Shown piece by piece: positions 52,147 through 61,356 of a stretch of 64,000 bases of DNA. The translations under genes and the position numbers were made by a program. The notes below the pieces were generated by a model. The model had not been told where the DNA came from, did no database searches, and saw nothing but the letters and a program-made list of their open reading frames with translations. This DNA is from Palsa-504 sp963789225 (lineage in GTDB: Bacteria; Actinomycetota; Actinomycetes; Streptosporangiales; Streptosporangiaceae): contig CAWBKD010000036.1 in assembly GCA_963789225.1 (NCBI GenBank), positions 327,316 to 391,315 on the forward strand, in the 5' to 3' direction. The number at the start of each line of letters is the position of its first letter. The stretch's first letter is position 1.

Positions 52147-52346
52147 CCGCCGGTACGACCCTCCGCGTGGCCCTCGCGCACGCCGTCAACCGAGACGGTC
52201 ATCGCCGGGCCGAGCGGGGCGCCTGGGTCGGTCAGGGCATCGCCCACTGTGCCGACCCAGGCGCCGAAGGCGGCCATGGCCTGCTGGCGGCCCTCCTCGT
52301 CGGCGGGCATGCCGCCCCCGTGGTAAGTGACCAGGAACGTTGGCAT
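52035..52346 (-). CDS. YCII-related domain protein
   Basis: A 103-residue ferredoxin-fold protein. MPTFLVTYHGGGMPADEEGR at the start, FGAWVGTVGDALTDPGAPLG and the late GGYSILRADDMESAVDLVRD match YCII/DGPF family proteins. The start at 52346 is chosen for GGGAGAG upstream. Its last 112 bases overlap the MMPL gene tail to tail. Function unknown; members may be small isomerase- or chlorinase-like enzymes or sigma-factor-associated. Confidence 0.85.
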   Translation of the reverse strand: MPTFLVTYHGGGMPADEEGRQQAMAAFGAWVGTVGDALTDPGAPLGPAMTVSVDGVREGHAEGRTGGYSILRADDMESAVDLVRDHPFVSRGGSLTVSEAVAP

Positions 52347-52517
52347 TCGCTGCTCTCCCTTGTTTCGAAAATTCATACGGATCTTGTCCCGAGCATGGCC
52401 GGCCTGGTCGCGCAGCGTCTATGTCTAGCAGGACCGATGACTTGTCCGATCGTCCGGAGCCCCTGGTACGGTCGTTCGGAAGAAAGGTCTTCGCACCCAC
52501 GATCAAGGGGAGCGCCG

Positions 52518-52886
52518 GTGGAACTGCTGACCGCCGCCCAAGACGACGACCTCAGCGCGCTGCTCGAGCGGATCAACGTCCGCAGCGCCGTGTTCTGCCT
52601 GTCCGACCTGGGCGCCCCGTGGGGGTTCTGGGTGGACGGATCGGCGACGGCCAAGTTCCACCTGGTGCTCTCCGGGCGGGCCATGCTCACGCTCGGGCAG
52701 CCCGGCGCGGTGCCAGCTGAGCTGTCGGCCGGGGATCTCGTGCTCCTGCCGCACGGGTCGGCCCACCTGATGCAGGACCACCGCGACTCCCCCGCCCCGC
52801 CGCTGGACCATATATTGACCGAACGATCCTTGGCCGGGGGTTCGCAGGCCGCCGAGCGCCTAGTGCGGGCGACGTTCACCGGGTAG
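52518..52886 (+). CDS. AraC-type cupin sensor domain without a DNA-binding domain
   Basis: A 122-residue cupin. NVRSAVFCLSDLGAPWGFWV, KFHLVLSGRAMLTLGQPG and ELSAGDLVLLPHGSAHLMQD closely follow the N-terminal cupin_6 domain of AraC regulators. The frame ends at 52886, right after the sensor domain, where an AraC protein would continue with two HTH motifs, so it is a truncated regulator or an independent cupin. The GTG start at 52518 has AAGGGGA upstream. A strong hairpin overlaps its stop. Confidence 0.72.
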   Translation: MELLTAAQDDDLSALLERINVRSAVFCLSDLGAPWGFWVDGSATAKFHLVLSGRAMLTLGQPGAVPAELSAGDLVLLPHGSAHLMQDHRDSPAPPLDHILTERSLAGGSQAAERLVRATFTG

Positions 52887-52922
52887 CGCCCCGGGTTCGC
52901 CATTGAGCCCGGGACGCTACCC
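52881..52922. terminator. Bidirectional terminator hairpin
   Basis: GGGTAGCG-C-CCCGGG (52881-52895) pairs with CCCGGG-A-CGCTACCC (52908-52922): 14 pairs with one mismatch and a 12-base loop. It lies between convergent genes ending at 52886 and 52929. No U-tract is present. Confidence 0.8.
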
Positions 52923-52928
52923 GGTGGT

Positions 52929-54424
<1,496 letters not shown>

Positions 54425-54428
<4 letters not shown>

Positions 54429-55729
54429 TGCGCCTTCGTCTCCTCGTTCACCGCGGTGAGGGCGTCGATGAGGATCCCGAGGCCTTCCTTCGCGTCGGCC
54501 TCGCTGAGCGTCAGCGGCGGCGCCATCCGCAGCGTGTGCCCGTACAGGCCGCCCTTGCCGACCAGCAGGCCGCGCTCCTTCGTCGCCTCGAGCATCTTCG
54601 CCGCCAGCGGCGGGCTCGCCTTCCCGGTGGCCGGGTCGACCAGGTCGACCGCGAACATCAGGCCCTTGCCGCGCACGTCGCCCACGATGTCGAGGGAGGC
54701 GGCCGCCTCGCGCAGCCCGTCGATGATGATCCGGCCGGTGACGGCGGCGTTGCGCTGCAGGTCGTGGGAGAGCACGTAGTCCAGGGTGGCGTTGGCCGCG
54801 GCCGTGGCGAGCGGGTTGCCGCCGAAGGTGGAGATGCCGTTGCCGCGGATCCCTTCGAGCAGTTCGCCGCGGGCCACCACGCCGCCGATGGCGAAGCCGT
54901 TGGCCAGTCCCTTGGCGAACGTCATCGCGTCCGGGGTAACCCCGTGCGCGGACATGCCCCAGAAGTGCTCGCCCGTACGGCCCCAGCCGGTCTGCACCTC
55001 GTCGGAGACCAGCAGGATCCCGTGCTCGTCGAGGACTTCCTTGTACGCGGCGAACAGCCCGTCGGGGGCCATGGTGAACCCGCCCACGCCCTGGACCGGC
55101 TCGGCCAGCAGGCAGCCGACGTCGGCCGGGTGGACACCGGCGGACAGCAGCGCCCGCAGATCGTCCACGCACGCCTTGATGAACTCGGCGTCCGACAGGT
55201 CGCGGTACGCCGGAAGCTGCCGGTCCGTGCCGTGCAGGTAGTGGGTGCCGAACGGGTCGAGGCTCGACATCTTCCAGGCCGCGACCCCGGTCACGGCGAC
55301 CACGCCGAACGAGCGCCCGTGATAACTGCCGCGCATCCCGAGCACCTGGTTGGCCTTGCGGGCCGAGAGGGCGGCCAGCAGCGCGACTTCGTTGGCCTCG
55401 GTACCGGAGTTGGTGAAGAACACCTTGGCGTTGGCGATGCCCGAGAGCTTGATGATCTTCTCGGCGAGCTCGACCTGGTTGCGGATCAGGTACAGCGTCG
55501 AGGTGTGCACGACTCCGGTAGCGATCTGGCGCTGGACGGCCTCACGTACCTCGGGTACGTCGTACCCGAGCATGTTGGTGAGGATGCCGGCGAAGAAGTC
55601 CAGGTAGGTGCGGCCCTCGCCGTCGGTGACCCGGCAACCCAGGCCGCTGACGATCTCGATGGGCTCGTTGTAGTAGATCCCGACCCAGTTCGGGATGACC
55701 GCGCGATGGCGTTCAAGAAGCTCAGACAT
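54425..55729 (-). CDS. Class III omega-aminotransferase (beta-alanine/3-aminoisobutyrate type)
   Basis: A 434-residue PLP enzyme. FFTNSGTEANEVALLAA binds the phosphate, LLVSDEVQTGWGRTG carries the Asp to the pyridine N, and the Schiff-base Lys is in AMTFAKGLANG. It resembles AGXT2/beta-alanine-pyruvate aminotransferases. With mmsA it would convert beta-alanine to malonate semialdehyde and then acetyl-CoA. The start at 55729 (MSELLERHR) is chosen because the frame upstream is not protein-like. It is divergent from pucR, 76 bases away. Confidence 0.87.
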
Positions 55730-55772
55730 GGTTCCTAGTCTGGTGGATCCTTGGTGGCGGGCGTAATCGACA

Positions 55773-55801
55773 TCATGTAAGACTTGTGCTGCTTTACTTG
55801 A
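55773..55801. promoter_or_regulatory. Imperfect inverted repeat in the aminotransferase-pucR gap
   Basis: TCATGTAA-G (55773-55781) and C-TTTAC-T-TGA (55792-55801) pair imperfectly. The site ends four bases before the pucR GTG, so a bound PucR could control itself and the divergent operon. Weak evidence, from pattern only. Confidence 0.25.
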
Positions 55802-55805
55802 CGTT

Positions 55806-57536
55806 GTGCTTCCCACCGTCGGCGACCTGCTGGGCCTGGACGTCATCCGGCGCGGCAGCCCGCAGGTGCTGGCCGGGACCGACGGCCTGGGCGCGCGGGT
55901 CCGCTGGGTTCACGTGCTCGAGATAGCGGACGCGGCGCACCTGCTGCAGGGCGGCGAGTTCGTGCTGACCACCGGGATCGCACTGCCGTCTGATCCTGCC
56001 TTGCTGGCGCGGTACGCGGCTGACCTGGCCGGGGCCGGGGTGAGCGCGCTCGCGGTCGAACTCGGCCGACGGTTCGTGGGGACGCTGCCCGCCGCGCTGG
56101 TCAGGGCCGCCGCAGGGACCGGCCTGACGCTGATCGCCTTCGAGCGCGAGGTTCCCTTCGTCGAGATCACCGAGGCGGTCCACGCCATGATCATCGACGC
56201 CCAGCTCGAGGAACTGCGCGCCTCCGAGCGCCTGCACGAGGTGTTCACCGAGCTGTCCGTCGCGGGCGCCTCCCCCGACGAGATCGTGCGCCAGGCCGCG
56301 ATCCTGGCCGGCCGGCCGGTCATCCTGGCCGACCTCTCGCACCGGGTGCTGGCCTGCGAGCCGGGCAGCGCCGACCCGGCGCGGCTGCTGGCCGGCTTCG
56401 CCAGGCGCAGCCGCGCGTTCAGCCCGTCGGGCTCCTTGGGCTCCTTTGGCTCCTTGGGCTCCCGAGCGGGCGGCGGCGCGGGGGGCCGCGCGGGGCGGAC
56501 GGCGTACGACGAGGCGGCGGGCTGGCTGGTCACGCCGGTCGGCGCCCGCGGCGAGGACTGGGGCCGGGTGATCCTGGTCTGCGACGGCCCGCCGACGGGC
56601 ACGGACACCGTGCTCATCGAGCGGACGGCGACCACGCTGGCGCTGGGCCGACTGCTCACGCGGCACAGCGAGAGCCTGGAACGGCAGGCCCACCGGACGC
56701 TGATCAGCGGGATCATCTCGCAGGCGCACGCCGATCCGGCCGAGGCCGCTGTCCGGTCTCGCGCCCTCGGGGTACCGGTCGACGGGCGCCAGCTCGTCGC
56801 CATGGTGCTCAGGCTCCGCGATTCCCCCGGCGCGCTCGGGGTTTCCGCGCACGCCCGGGTGCTCGACCTGGCCGACGCGGCGGCCGCCGCCTGCCGGGCC
56901 GAGCGGATCCCCTCACTGGTCGGGACGCTGGATGACGCCCGCGCCGGAGCCATGCTCTCGTTCGGCCCGCGAGCCGAGCCCGATGACGCGCTGACCAGGC
57001 TGGCCGCCCGGATCTCCGAGCGGCTCGGCGCCGAGCCTGACGGCCTGGTCATCGGCGTCGGCGAGGCCGTCACCTCGATCAGGGACGTACGCCGCTCGTT
57101 CCTAGAGGCCAGCCAGGTCGCCGACGTGGCGGCCGAACGCCCGGACGACCGGGATCCGCGCGCGCCCCGGTTCTCCCGGCTGCCCGACCTGCGCCTGCGC
57201 GGGCTGCTCCACCTGCTCAGGGACGACCCGCGCCTGCAGACCTTCGTGGAGCGGGAGCTCGGCGCCCTGCTCGCGTTTGACCCGGATAGCGGGCTCCTCG
57301 GCGTGCTCGCTGCCTACCTGGCCGCCGGGGGCAACAAGGCCGAGGCGGCCAAGGCCTCCCACCTGGCCAGGCCCACCTTCTACGAGCGCCTCCGCCGGAT
57401 CGAGCGGATCTTGGGTGCCGACCTGAGTTCGGCCGAGTCGCGGACCTCCCTGCACGTGGCGGTGCTGGCCCTGGACACGGCCGCCCGGGTCGAAGACAAA
57501 CAGCACAAGACGCACCGCCCGACTGCTTCCACGTGA
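55806..57536 (+). CDS. PucR-family transcriptional regulator
   Basis: A 576-residue regulator. Residues about 1-125 are the PucR ligand domain (LPTVGDLLGLDVIRRGSPQV). The middle is a GAF/GGDEF-like region. Residues about 505-560 are the C-terminal HTH (LAAYLAAGGNKAEAAKASHL then ARPTFYERL). A Gly/Ser-rich patch at about 208-220 (SLGSFGSLGS) comes from 9-12 bp repeats and is probably a flexible insertion. The GTG start at 55806 leaves hardly any leader. PucR proteins often activate purine, pyrimidine or amino-acid catabolism; it probably controls the divergent aminotransferase-mmsA pair. Confidence 0.88.
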   Translation: MLPTVGDLLGLDVIRRGSPQVLAGTDGLGARVRWVHVLEIADAAHLLQGGEFVLTTGIALPSDPALLARYAADLAGAGVSALAVELGRRFVGTLPAALVRAAAGTGLTLIAFEREVPFVEITEAVHAMIIDAQLEELRASERLHEVFTELSVAGASPDEIVRQAAILAGRPVILADLSHRVLACEPGSADPARLLAGFARRSRAFSPSGSLGSFGSLGSRAGGGAGGRAGRTAYDEAAGWLVTPVGARGEDWGRVILVCDGPPTGTDTVLIERTATTLALGRLLTRHSESLERQAHRTLISGIISQAHADPAEAAVRSRALGVPVDGRQLVAMVLRLRDSPGALGVSAHARVLDLADAAAAACRAERIPSLVGTLDDARAGAMLSFGPRAEPDDALTRLAARISERLGAEPDGLVIGVGEAVTSIRDVRRSFLEASQVADVAAERPDDRDPRAPRFSRLPDLRLRGLLHLLRDDPRLQTFVERELGALLAFDPDSGLLGVLAAYLAAGGNKAEAAKASHLARPTFYERLRRIERILGADLSSAESRTSLHVAVLALDTAARVEDKQHKTHRPTAST

Positions 57537-57795
57537 CTTTGACCGCGGCCCGGCCGGACGGGGTCACGCACCCCGTGCCAGCTTCTGGGCCGACTTACCC
57601 ACGACGTGGTCACCTATGATTCACGTTGATCCACCATCCGGGGCTCCTGCGCTTGACGACGAAACGCCGGATCGGCCCCCCCGGTCGCCTGCTCAGCGAC
57701 AGCGTTCCGCAGCGCCAGCCCTTCTCCTGTTGCCGCCATGCGACCTTGACCGTGGCCGGGCCGAGCACGCGGCGCGCCCGTAGCCCGGTGAGTGC
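57537..57795. other. Gap between pucR and the repeat relic: no supported gene
   Basis: A minus-strand frame (57610 to about 57800) reads WRQQEKGWRCGTLSLSRRPG and FVVKRRSPGWWINVNHR, which is protein-like but lacks a proper start and a family I know. It would lie just downstream of the displaced phosphoribosyltransferase terminus, so it may be part of the original neighbourhood of that gene. I do not call it a gene. Confidence 0.3.
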
Positions 57796-57863
57796 AACCG
57801 TGGCTTCGTCAGGCGTCGAAGACCCGGCCCGCCCGCTGGGCGACGGGAGCCTCGAAGCTCCAG
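57796..57863 (-). repeat. Displaced 3' end of a phosphoribosyltransferase gene (left direct repeat)
   Basis: These 68 bases match 60053-60120 without gaps at 58 of 68 positions; nine of the ten differences are transitions. On the minus strand it reads WSFEAPVAQRAGRVFDA then stop, against WSCEAPVVQRTGQVLDA then stop at the end of the intact gene. Nothing of the gene's remaining 147 codons precedes it, only the HNH element. It is in the same orientation as the intact copy. Confidence 0.9.
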
Positions 57864-57961
57864 AGGCGCTACCAGGCGACACCCGTTCTCTTGTACTCGC
57901 TAATATGTATGAATTTATTCTTTCACATGTAACTAACTGATCTCAAATACAACGCGGTGAG

Positions 57962-57990
57962 TTGCGTGCGACTGGGCGCGGGAGTATAAT
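57962..57990 (+). promoter_or_regulatory. Sigma-70-type promoter of the HNH gene
   Basis: TTGCGT (57962-57967), a 17-base spacer and a perfect TATAAT (57985-57990) precede the HNH gene by 45 bases. The promoter sits in an AT-rich stretch (about 57890-58020) that stands out sharply against the surrounding GC-rich DNA. AGGAGG at 58025-58030 is the ribosome site. Confidence 0.75.
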
Positions 57991-58034
57991 TTCGAATATA
58001 GAGACGATCAAACTTCGGCGCGACAGGAGGACGA

Positions 58035-60053
58035 GTGCTAGATCCCGCGGCTGACGGGCCCGGTGACCCCCTCCAGGATGAGTTGGCGGGGTGGCGGTTG
58101 GTGCTGCCCTCCGGGGCGGACTGGATGGATGACGGGGAATGGGCCGCGTACCTGGCGGCCGAGCCCGTGGACCCCGGCCTGGGCCTAGACCTGGATGGCC
58201 CGCCGGAGGTCAGCCGGGCGGAGATGGCCGCGATCATCACCGAGTGCCGGGAGATCGCTGAGGACGAGGCCCGGGCCGCCGCGGCGGCCGCCCGGATGGG
58301 GACTACGGGGGCGCTGGCCGCGATCGGCGCCACCCTGGGCCGCCGCGGACCGGGCCAGCCCGGCTCGGCGGAGCAGTTTGCCGGCGAGTACGCGGGCCCG
58401 GCCGGTGCGTTCGCCACCGGGATGATCCTAGACGCCGCGCCGGGCGGGGTGGAGCTGGCCCTGTTCGCCGCCGACGCCGCAGGGACCGGTGACCGGTACC
58501 CCGGCGCGAGCGACGATGAGCTGGTCGGGGCGATCTGCGCCTGGGACCGCGCCGAGGCCCACGCCGCGGCCCGCAAGCACGCCGCCATCGCCGAATTCAT
58601 CCGGCGCCGCCCCGCAGAGGGCTGCACCTTGGAGGGCCCGGCCCGGATGCCCGCGGCGTGGGACGAGTTCGCTCCTGACGAGCTGTCCCTGGCCCTGGCC
58701 GAGTCCAAGGGCGCCGCGGCGGGACTGCTGGACCTGACCTGGGACCTGGAGGTCAAGTTGCCCGGGACCCGGGCCGCGTTCCGGGACGGGACCCTGCGGG
58801 TGAGCAAGGCGCGGATCATCGCCGACGCCGCCCGGACGCTGGACCCCGGGCAGGCCCGCGCGGCCGAGGCGCTGGTGCTGGGCCGCGCCGGGCGGCTGAC
58901 GCCGGGCGGGTTGCGGGCGGCGATCGCCCGGGCCGTGATGCAGGTCGACCCGCAAGCGGCCCGCAAGCGCCGCGAGGAGGCCGCCAGGGACGCCCGGGTG
59001 GAGCGGTGGGCCGAGGACTCCGGGAACGCTGCCCTGGTCGGCCGGGAACTGCCGCCCGCTGAGGTGCTTGCCGCGGACCAGCGGATCACCTGGTGGGCTA
59101 CGGAGCTCAAGAAGGCGGGCTTGGCCGGTGATATGGACGAGCTGAGGGCCCGCGCCTACCTGGATCTCTTGCTCGACAAGGACTCCCGCCCCGTCGCCGG
59201 GACCGGCCAAGACAGTCCACCGGACGGCGGATCAGGCCCGCCGGGACCGGCCGGGCCAGACGGCCCGCCACCGGCACCGGGCTCCCGGACCGGCGCGGTA
59301 CCGGCCGGATTGGCCAGCCGGGTCAACCTCACGGTCTCGGTGGCCACGCTGCTCGACCTGGCGGACCGGCCCGGCGAGATCCCGGGGATCGGGCCCATCG
59401 ACCCCGTACTGGCCCGGGACCTGGCCCGCGCCGCCGCCGCCCACCCCCGGTCCACCTGGTGCGTGACGGTCACCGACCAGGACGGGCACGCGATCGGCCA
59501 CGGCTGCGGCCGACCCGAACCCGCAGGCCTCGCGCCCGGCCCGGCCCGACGCCAGCAACCAGCCGCTCCCGGCGGCCACGACCCGCCCGGCCCGACCACC
59601 GAAAGCGGCGGACCGGGGTTCACGTTCAACCCCGCCAGCCAGCCCGGCCCGCCCGACGGGTATGGGACCTGGCGCCTGGCCACCGGCATCCCCGGGCAGC
59701 CAGACCAGATCATCTCGCTCGGGCCGATCGCCACCGGCGAGTGCGATCACCGGCACGAGGTCCGCGGCCACGATCCGGGCGTCACGTTGCGGCACCTGTC
59801 CCAGGTCCGGCACGCGACCTGTACCGCGCCCACCTGCCGACGGCCCGCCGCCCAGTGCGATTTCGAACACAACACCCCATACGAGGCGGGCGGCAGGACG
59901 TGCTTGTGTAACGGCGATCCAAAGTGCCGCCACGACCATCGCATGAAGCAGGATCCCCGCTGGCAAGTCGAGCAACTCGGAAACGGCGAGGTCCGGTGGA
60001 CCAGCCCGTCGGGACGGCAGTACACCAAGGAACCGACCCGGTATCCCATCTGA
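58035..60053 (+). CDS. DUF222/13E12-repeat HNH endonuclease-like protein
   Basis: A 672-residue protein. The N-terminal 150 residues are Ala-rich and acidic. A DUF222 domain covers about 150-370 (ELSLALAESKGAAAGLLDLT, LRVSKARIIADAARTLDPGQ). A Pro/Gly linker spans about 386-425. The C-terminal HNH region has QVRHATCTAPTCRRPAAQCD, the catalytic CDFEHNTPYEAGG and KCRHDHRMKQDPRW, with paired Cys for zinc. The GTG start follows AGGAGG. It is longer than many 13E12 proteins (about 400-550). The endonuclease is presumed active because HNH residues are present. It lies between direct repeats of the neighbouring phosphoribosyltransferase 3' end. Confidence 0.88.
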   Translation: MLDPAADGPGDPLQDELAGWRLVLPSGADWMDDGEWAAYLAAEPVDPGLGLDLDGPPEVSRAEMAAIITECREIAEDEARAAAAAARMGTTGALAAIGATLGRRGPGQPGSAEQFAGEYAGPAGAFATGMILDAAPGGVELALFAADAAGTGDRYPGASDDELVGAICAWDRAEAHAAARKHAAIAEFIRRRPAEGCTLEGPARMPAAWDEFAPDELSLALAESKGAAAGLLDLTWDLEVKLPGTRAAFRDGTLRVSKARIIADAARTLDPGQARAAEALVLGRAGRLTPGGLRAAIARAVMQVDPQAARKRREEAARDARVERWAEDSGNAALVGRELPPAEVLAADQRITWWATELKKAGLAGDMDELRARAYLDLLLDKDSRPVAGTGQDSPPDGGSGPPGPAGPDGPPPAPGSRTGAVPAGLASRVNLTVSVATLLDLADRPGEIPGIGPIDPVLARDLARAAAAHPRSTWCVTVTDQDGHAIGHGCGRPEPAGLAPGPARRQQPAAPGGHDPPGPTTESGGPGFTFNPASQPGPPDGYGTWRLATGIPGQPDQIISLGPIATGECDHRHEVRGHDPGVTLRHLSQVRHATCTAPTCRRPAAQCDFEHNTPYEAGGRTCLCNGDPKCRHDHRMKQDPRWQVEQLGNGEVRWTSPSGRQYTKEPTRYPI

Positions 60054-60065
60054 ACTGCGGCCTCG

Positions 60066-60560
60066 TTAGGCGTCGAGGACCTGGCCCGTCCGCTGGACGA
60101 CGGGGGCCTCGCAGCTCCAGGGGAAGTTGATCCAGCGGTCGGTGCGCTTCCAGACGTAATCGCACCTGATCACGGAGCGCGGCTTCTCGTAGATCACCGC
60201 GGTGCGCACCTCGTCCACCTGGTCCTTAATGAAGGTGTGGACGAGCTCTATGGTCCGGCCGGAATCGGCAACGTCGTCGGCGATGAGCACCTTCTTGGCG
60301 GAGAAGTCCACGGCGCTGGGCACGGGCGGCAGCATGACCGGCATGTCGAGCGTGGTGCCCACCCCGTCGTAGAACTCCACGTTCATCACGTGCAGGTTCT
60401 TCACGGCCAGCGCGTACCCGAGGGCTCCGGCCAGGAACAGGCCGCCGCGCGCGATAGACAAGATCAGGTCGGGTTCGAACCCGTCGGCCGCGATGACCAT
60501 CGCGAGCTCACGGGACGCCGCACCGAACGCCTGCCAGCTGAGGTCCTCACGCTCGTCCAT
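60066..60560 (-). CDS. Phosphoribosyltransferase (xanthine/hypoxanthine type)
   Basis: A 164-residue type I PRTase that would transfer ribose-5-phosphate from PRPP to a purine base. The PRPP motif is VLIADDVADSGRT near residue 92; LILSIARGGLFLAGALGY is the PPi loop region, and PRSVIRCDYVWKRTDRWINF carries the base-stacking aromatic residue. The C-terminal 17 residues and stop lie within the right direct repeat of the HNH element, so the present terminus may be foreign. Residue level shows no damage. Xanthine, guanine and hypoxanthine are all possible substrates. Confidence 0.87.
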   Translation of the reverse strand: MDEREDLSWQAFGAASRELAMVIAADGFEPDLILSIARGGLFLAGALGYALAVKNLHVMNVEFYDGVGTTLDMPVMLPPVPSAVDFSAKKVLIADDVADSGRTIELVHTFIKDQVDEVRTAVIYEKPRSVIRCDYVWKRTDRWINFPWSCEAPVVQRTGQVLDA

Positions 60561-60644
60561 AGTCCATTCTCATCCGCGGCCCGCTCTGGCGGGAGTCCGG
60601 TTCGCTCGCGCAACGTCCCGCTGACCTACTGTGCTCCTAGGTGG

Positions 60645-61268
60645 TCAGCCGCCAGCCTCCTCGACCGGAACGTAGCAGCCGATCAGCAGGTTGAGCGTTA
60701 CGCCGTCCGGGTCCTCGGTCCCGTCATGCTTCTGGCTGTCCATGATCTCCTTGAGCTTGCTTACTAGCTCCGCGGCCTGAGCGGGCGAAAGCTTCAGGTC
60801 GGAGTAGAAAAGCACCGGCTTGCGGTAGGACTCCTCGGCCAGGATCTCGTTCTCGGGCAGCCGGTCCGCCCGGAACGCGGCCCTGAAGCCGTCGAAGTAC
60901 CGGTCAAACACCGCCTGCACGACCAGCTCGGACTCGTCGGCGTGTTCGTACAGGAAGCCGCGGGCGAGCGTCAGGTCCCGCTGGCAGGCCTGATACCGCT
61001 GCTCAACGATGCCTGACACCAGGCGAGTACCGGCCACCCTGATCAGGCCGGCTGCTTCTAGCTGCTTGACGTGCCGGTAGAGCTTGGTTTGCGGCTCACG
61101 GAGTTCCGCGGCCAGCTCCTTGACCGACATGACCGGCAGGTCGCCACCCGACTTCATCAGCGCCGACAGGATGGCCAGCCGAGTCGGGTCTGCCATCGCC
61201 TTGAGCATCTCGACGTCGTTCACGGTCCGGACCGCTGGCGGCTCCGCCTCCACCGAGGACTGTTCCAT
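60645..61268 (-). CDS. ArsR-family winged-helix regulator
   Basis: A 207-residue regulator. The HTH is near the N-terminus: MLKAMADPTRLAILSALMKS and VKELAAELREPQTKLYRHVK, then the wing IRVAGTRLVSGIVEQRYQ. The C-terminal 110 residues (YFDGFRAAFRADRLPENEIL) form an extra helical domain, larger than in metal-sensing ArsR proteins and without Cys metal sites, so a small-molecule ligand is likelier. The start at 61268 is chosen because a longer frame would run through the operator and the MFS gene. Divergent from the MFS gene. Confidence 0.88.
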   Translation of the reverse strand: MEQSSVEAEPPAVRTVNDVEMLKAMADPTRLAILSALMKSGGDLPVMSVKELAAELREPQTKLYRHVKQLEAAGLIRVAGTRLVSGIVEQRYQACQRDLTLARGFLYEHADESELVVQAVFDRYFDGFRAAFRADRLPENEILAEESYRKPVLFYSDLKLSPAQAAELVSKLKEIMDSQKHDGTEDPDGVTLNLLIGCYVPVEEAGG

Positions 61269-61298
61269 GGAGACATCTTGCCATACACTCACGATCAT

Positions 61299-61328
61299 GC
61301 CATCATTCACGTAAGCATGAATGATGGC
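61299..61328. promoter_or_regulatory. Operator in the ArsR-MFS divergent gap
   Basis: GCCATCATTCA (61299-61309) and TGAATGATGGC (61318-61328) are perfect 11-bp inverted arms around an 8-base spacer. The site is centred in the 88-base gap between the ArsR start (61268) and the MFS start (61357). ArsR regulators typically bind such imperfectly spaced repeats, so it is the likely operator for both genes. Confidence 0.85.
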
Positions 61329-61356
61329 GAATGAGTGAGAGTTCAGGAAGATGCAA

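Larger units (their letters stand above)
57796..60120 (+). mobile_element. DUF222-HNH element inserted at the 3' end of a phosphoribosyltransferase gene
   Basis: The 68-bp direct repeats at 57796-57863 and 60053-60120 bracket an AT-rich leader, a strong promoter and one large DUF222-HNH gene, whose stop overlaps the right repeat by one base. The arrangement matches integration at a gene's 3' end in which the incoming DNA supplies a new terminus and the old one is displaced. The 15% divergence between repeats means the new terminus came from another lineage, or that the event is old. No integrase is present, so transfer would depend on the HNH nuclease and recombination, or on help in trans. 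DUF222-HNH genes form the mobile REP13E12 repeats in Mycobacterium tuberculosis (established knowledge). Mobility here is inference. Confidence 0.55.

Noticed and set aside
57626..57940. Plus-strand 104-codon frame left of the HNH gene
   Set aside because: Runs antisense through the displaced phosphoribosyltransferase terminus and into the AT-rich leader; no ribosome site or recognisable domain.
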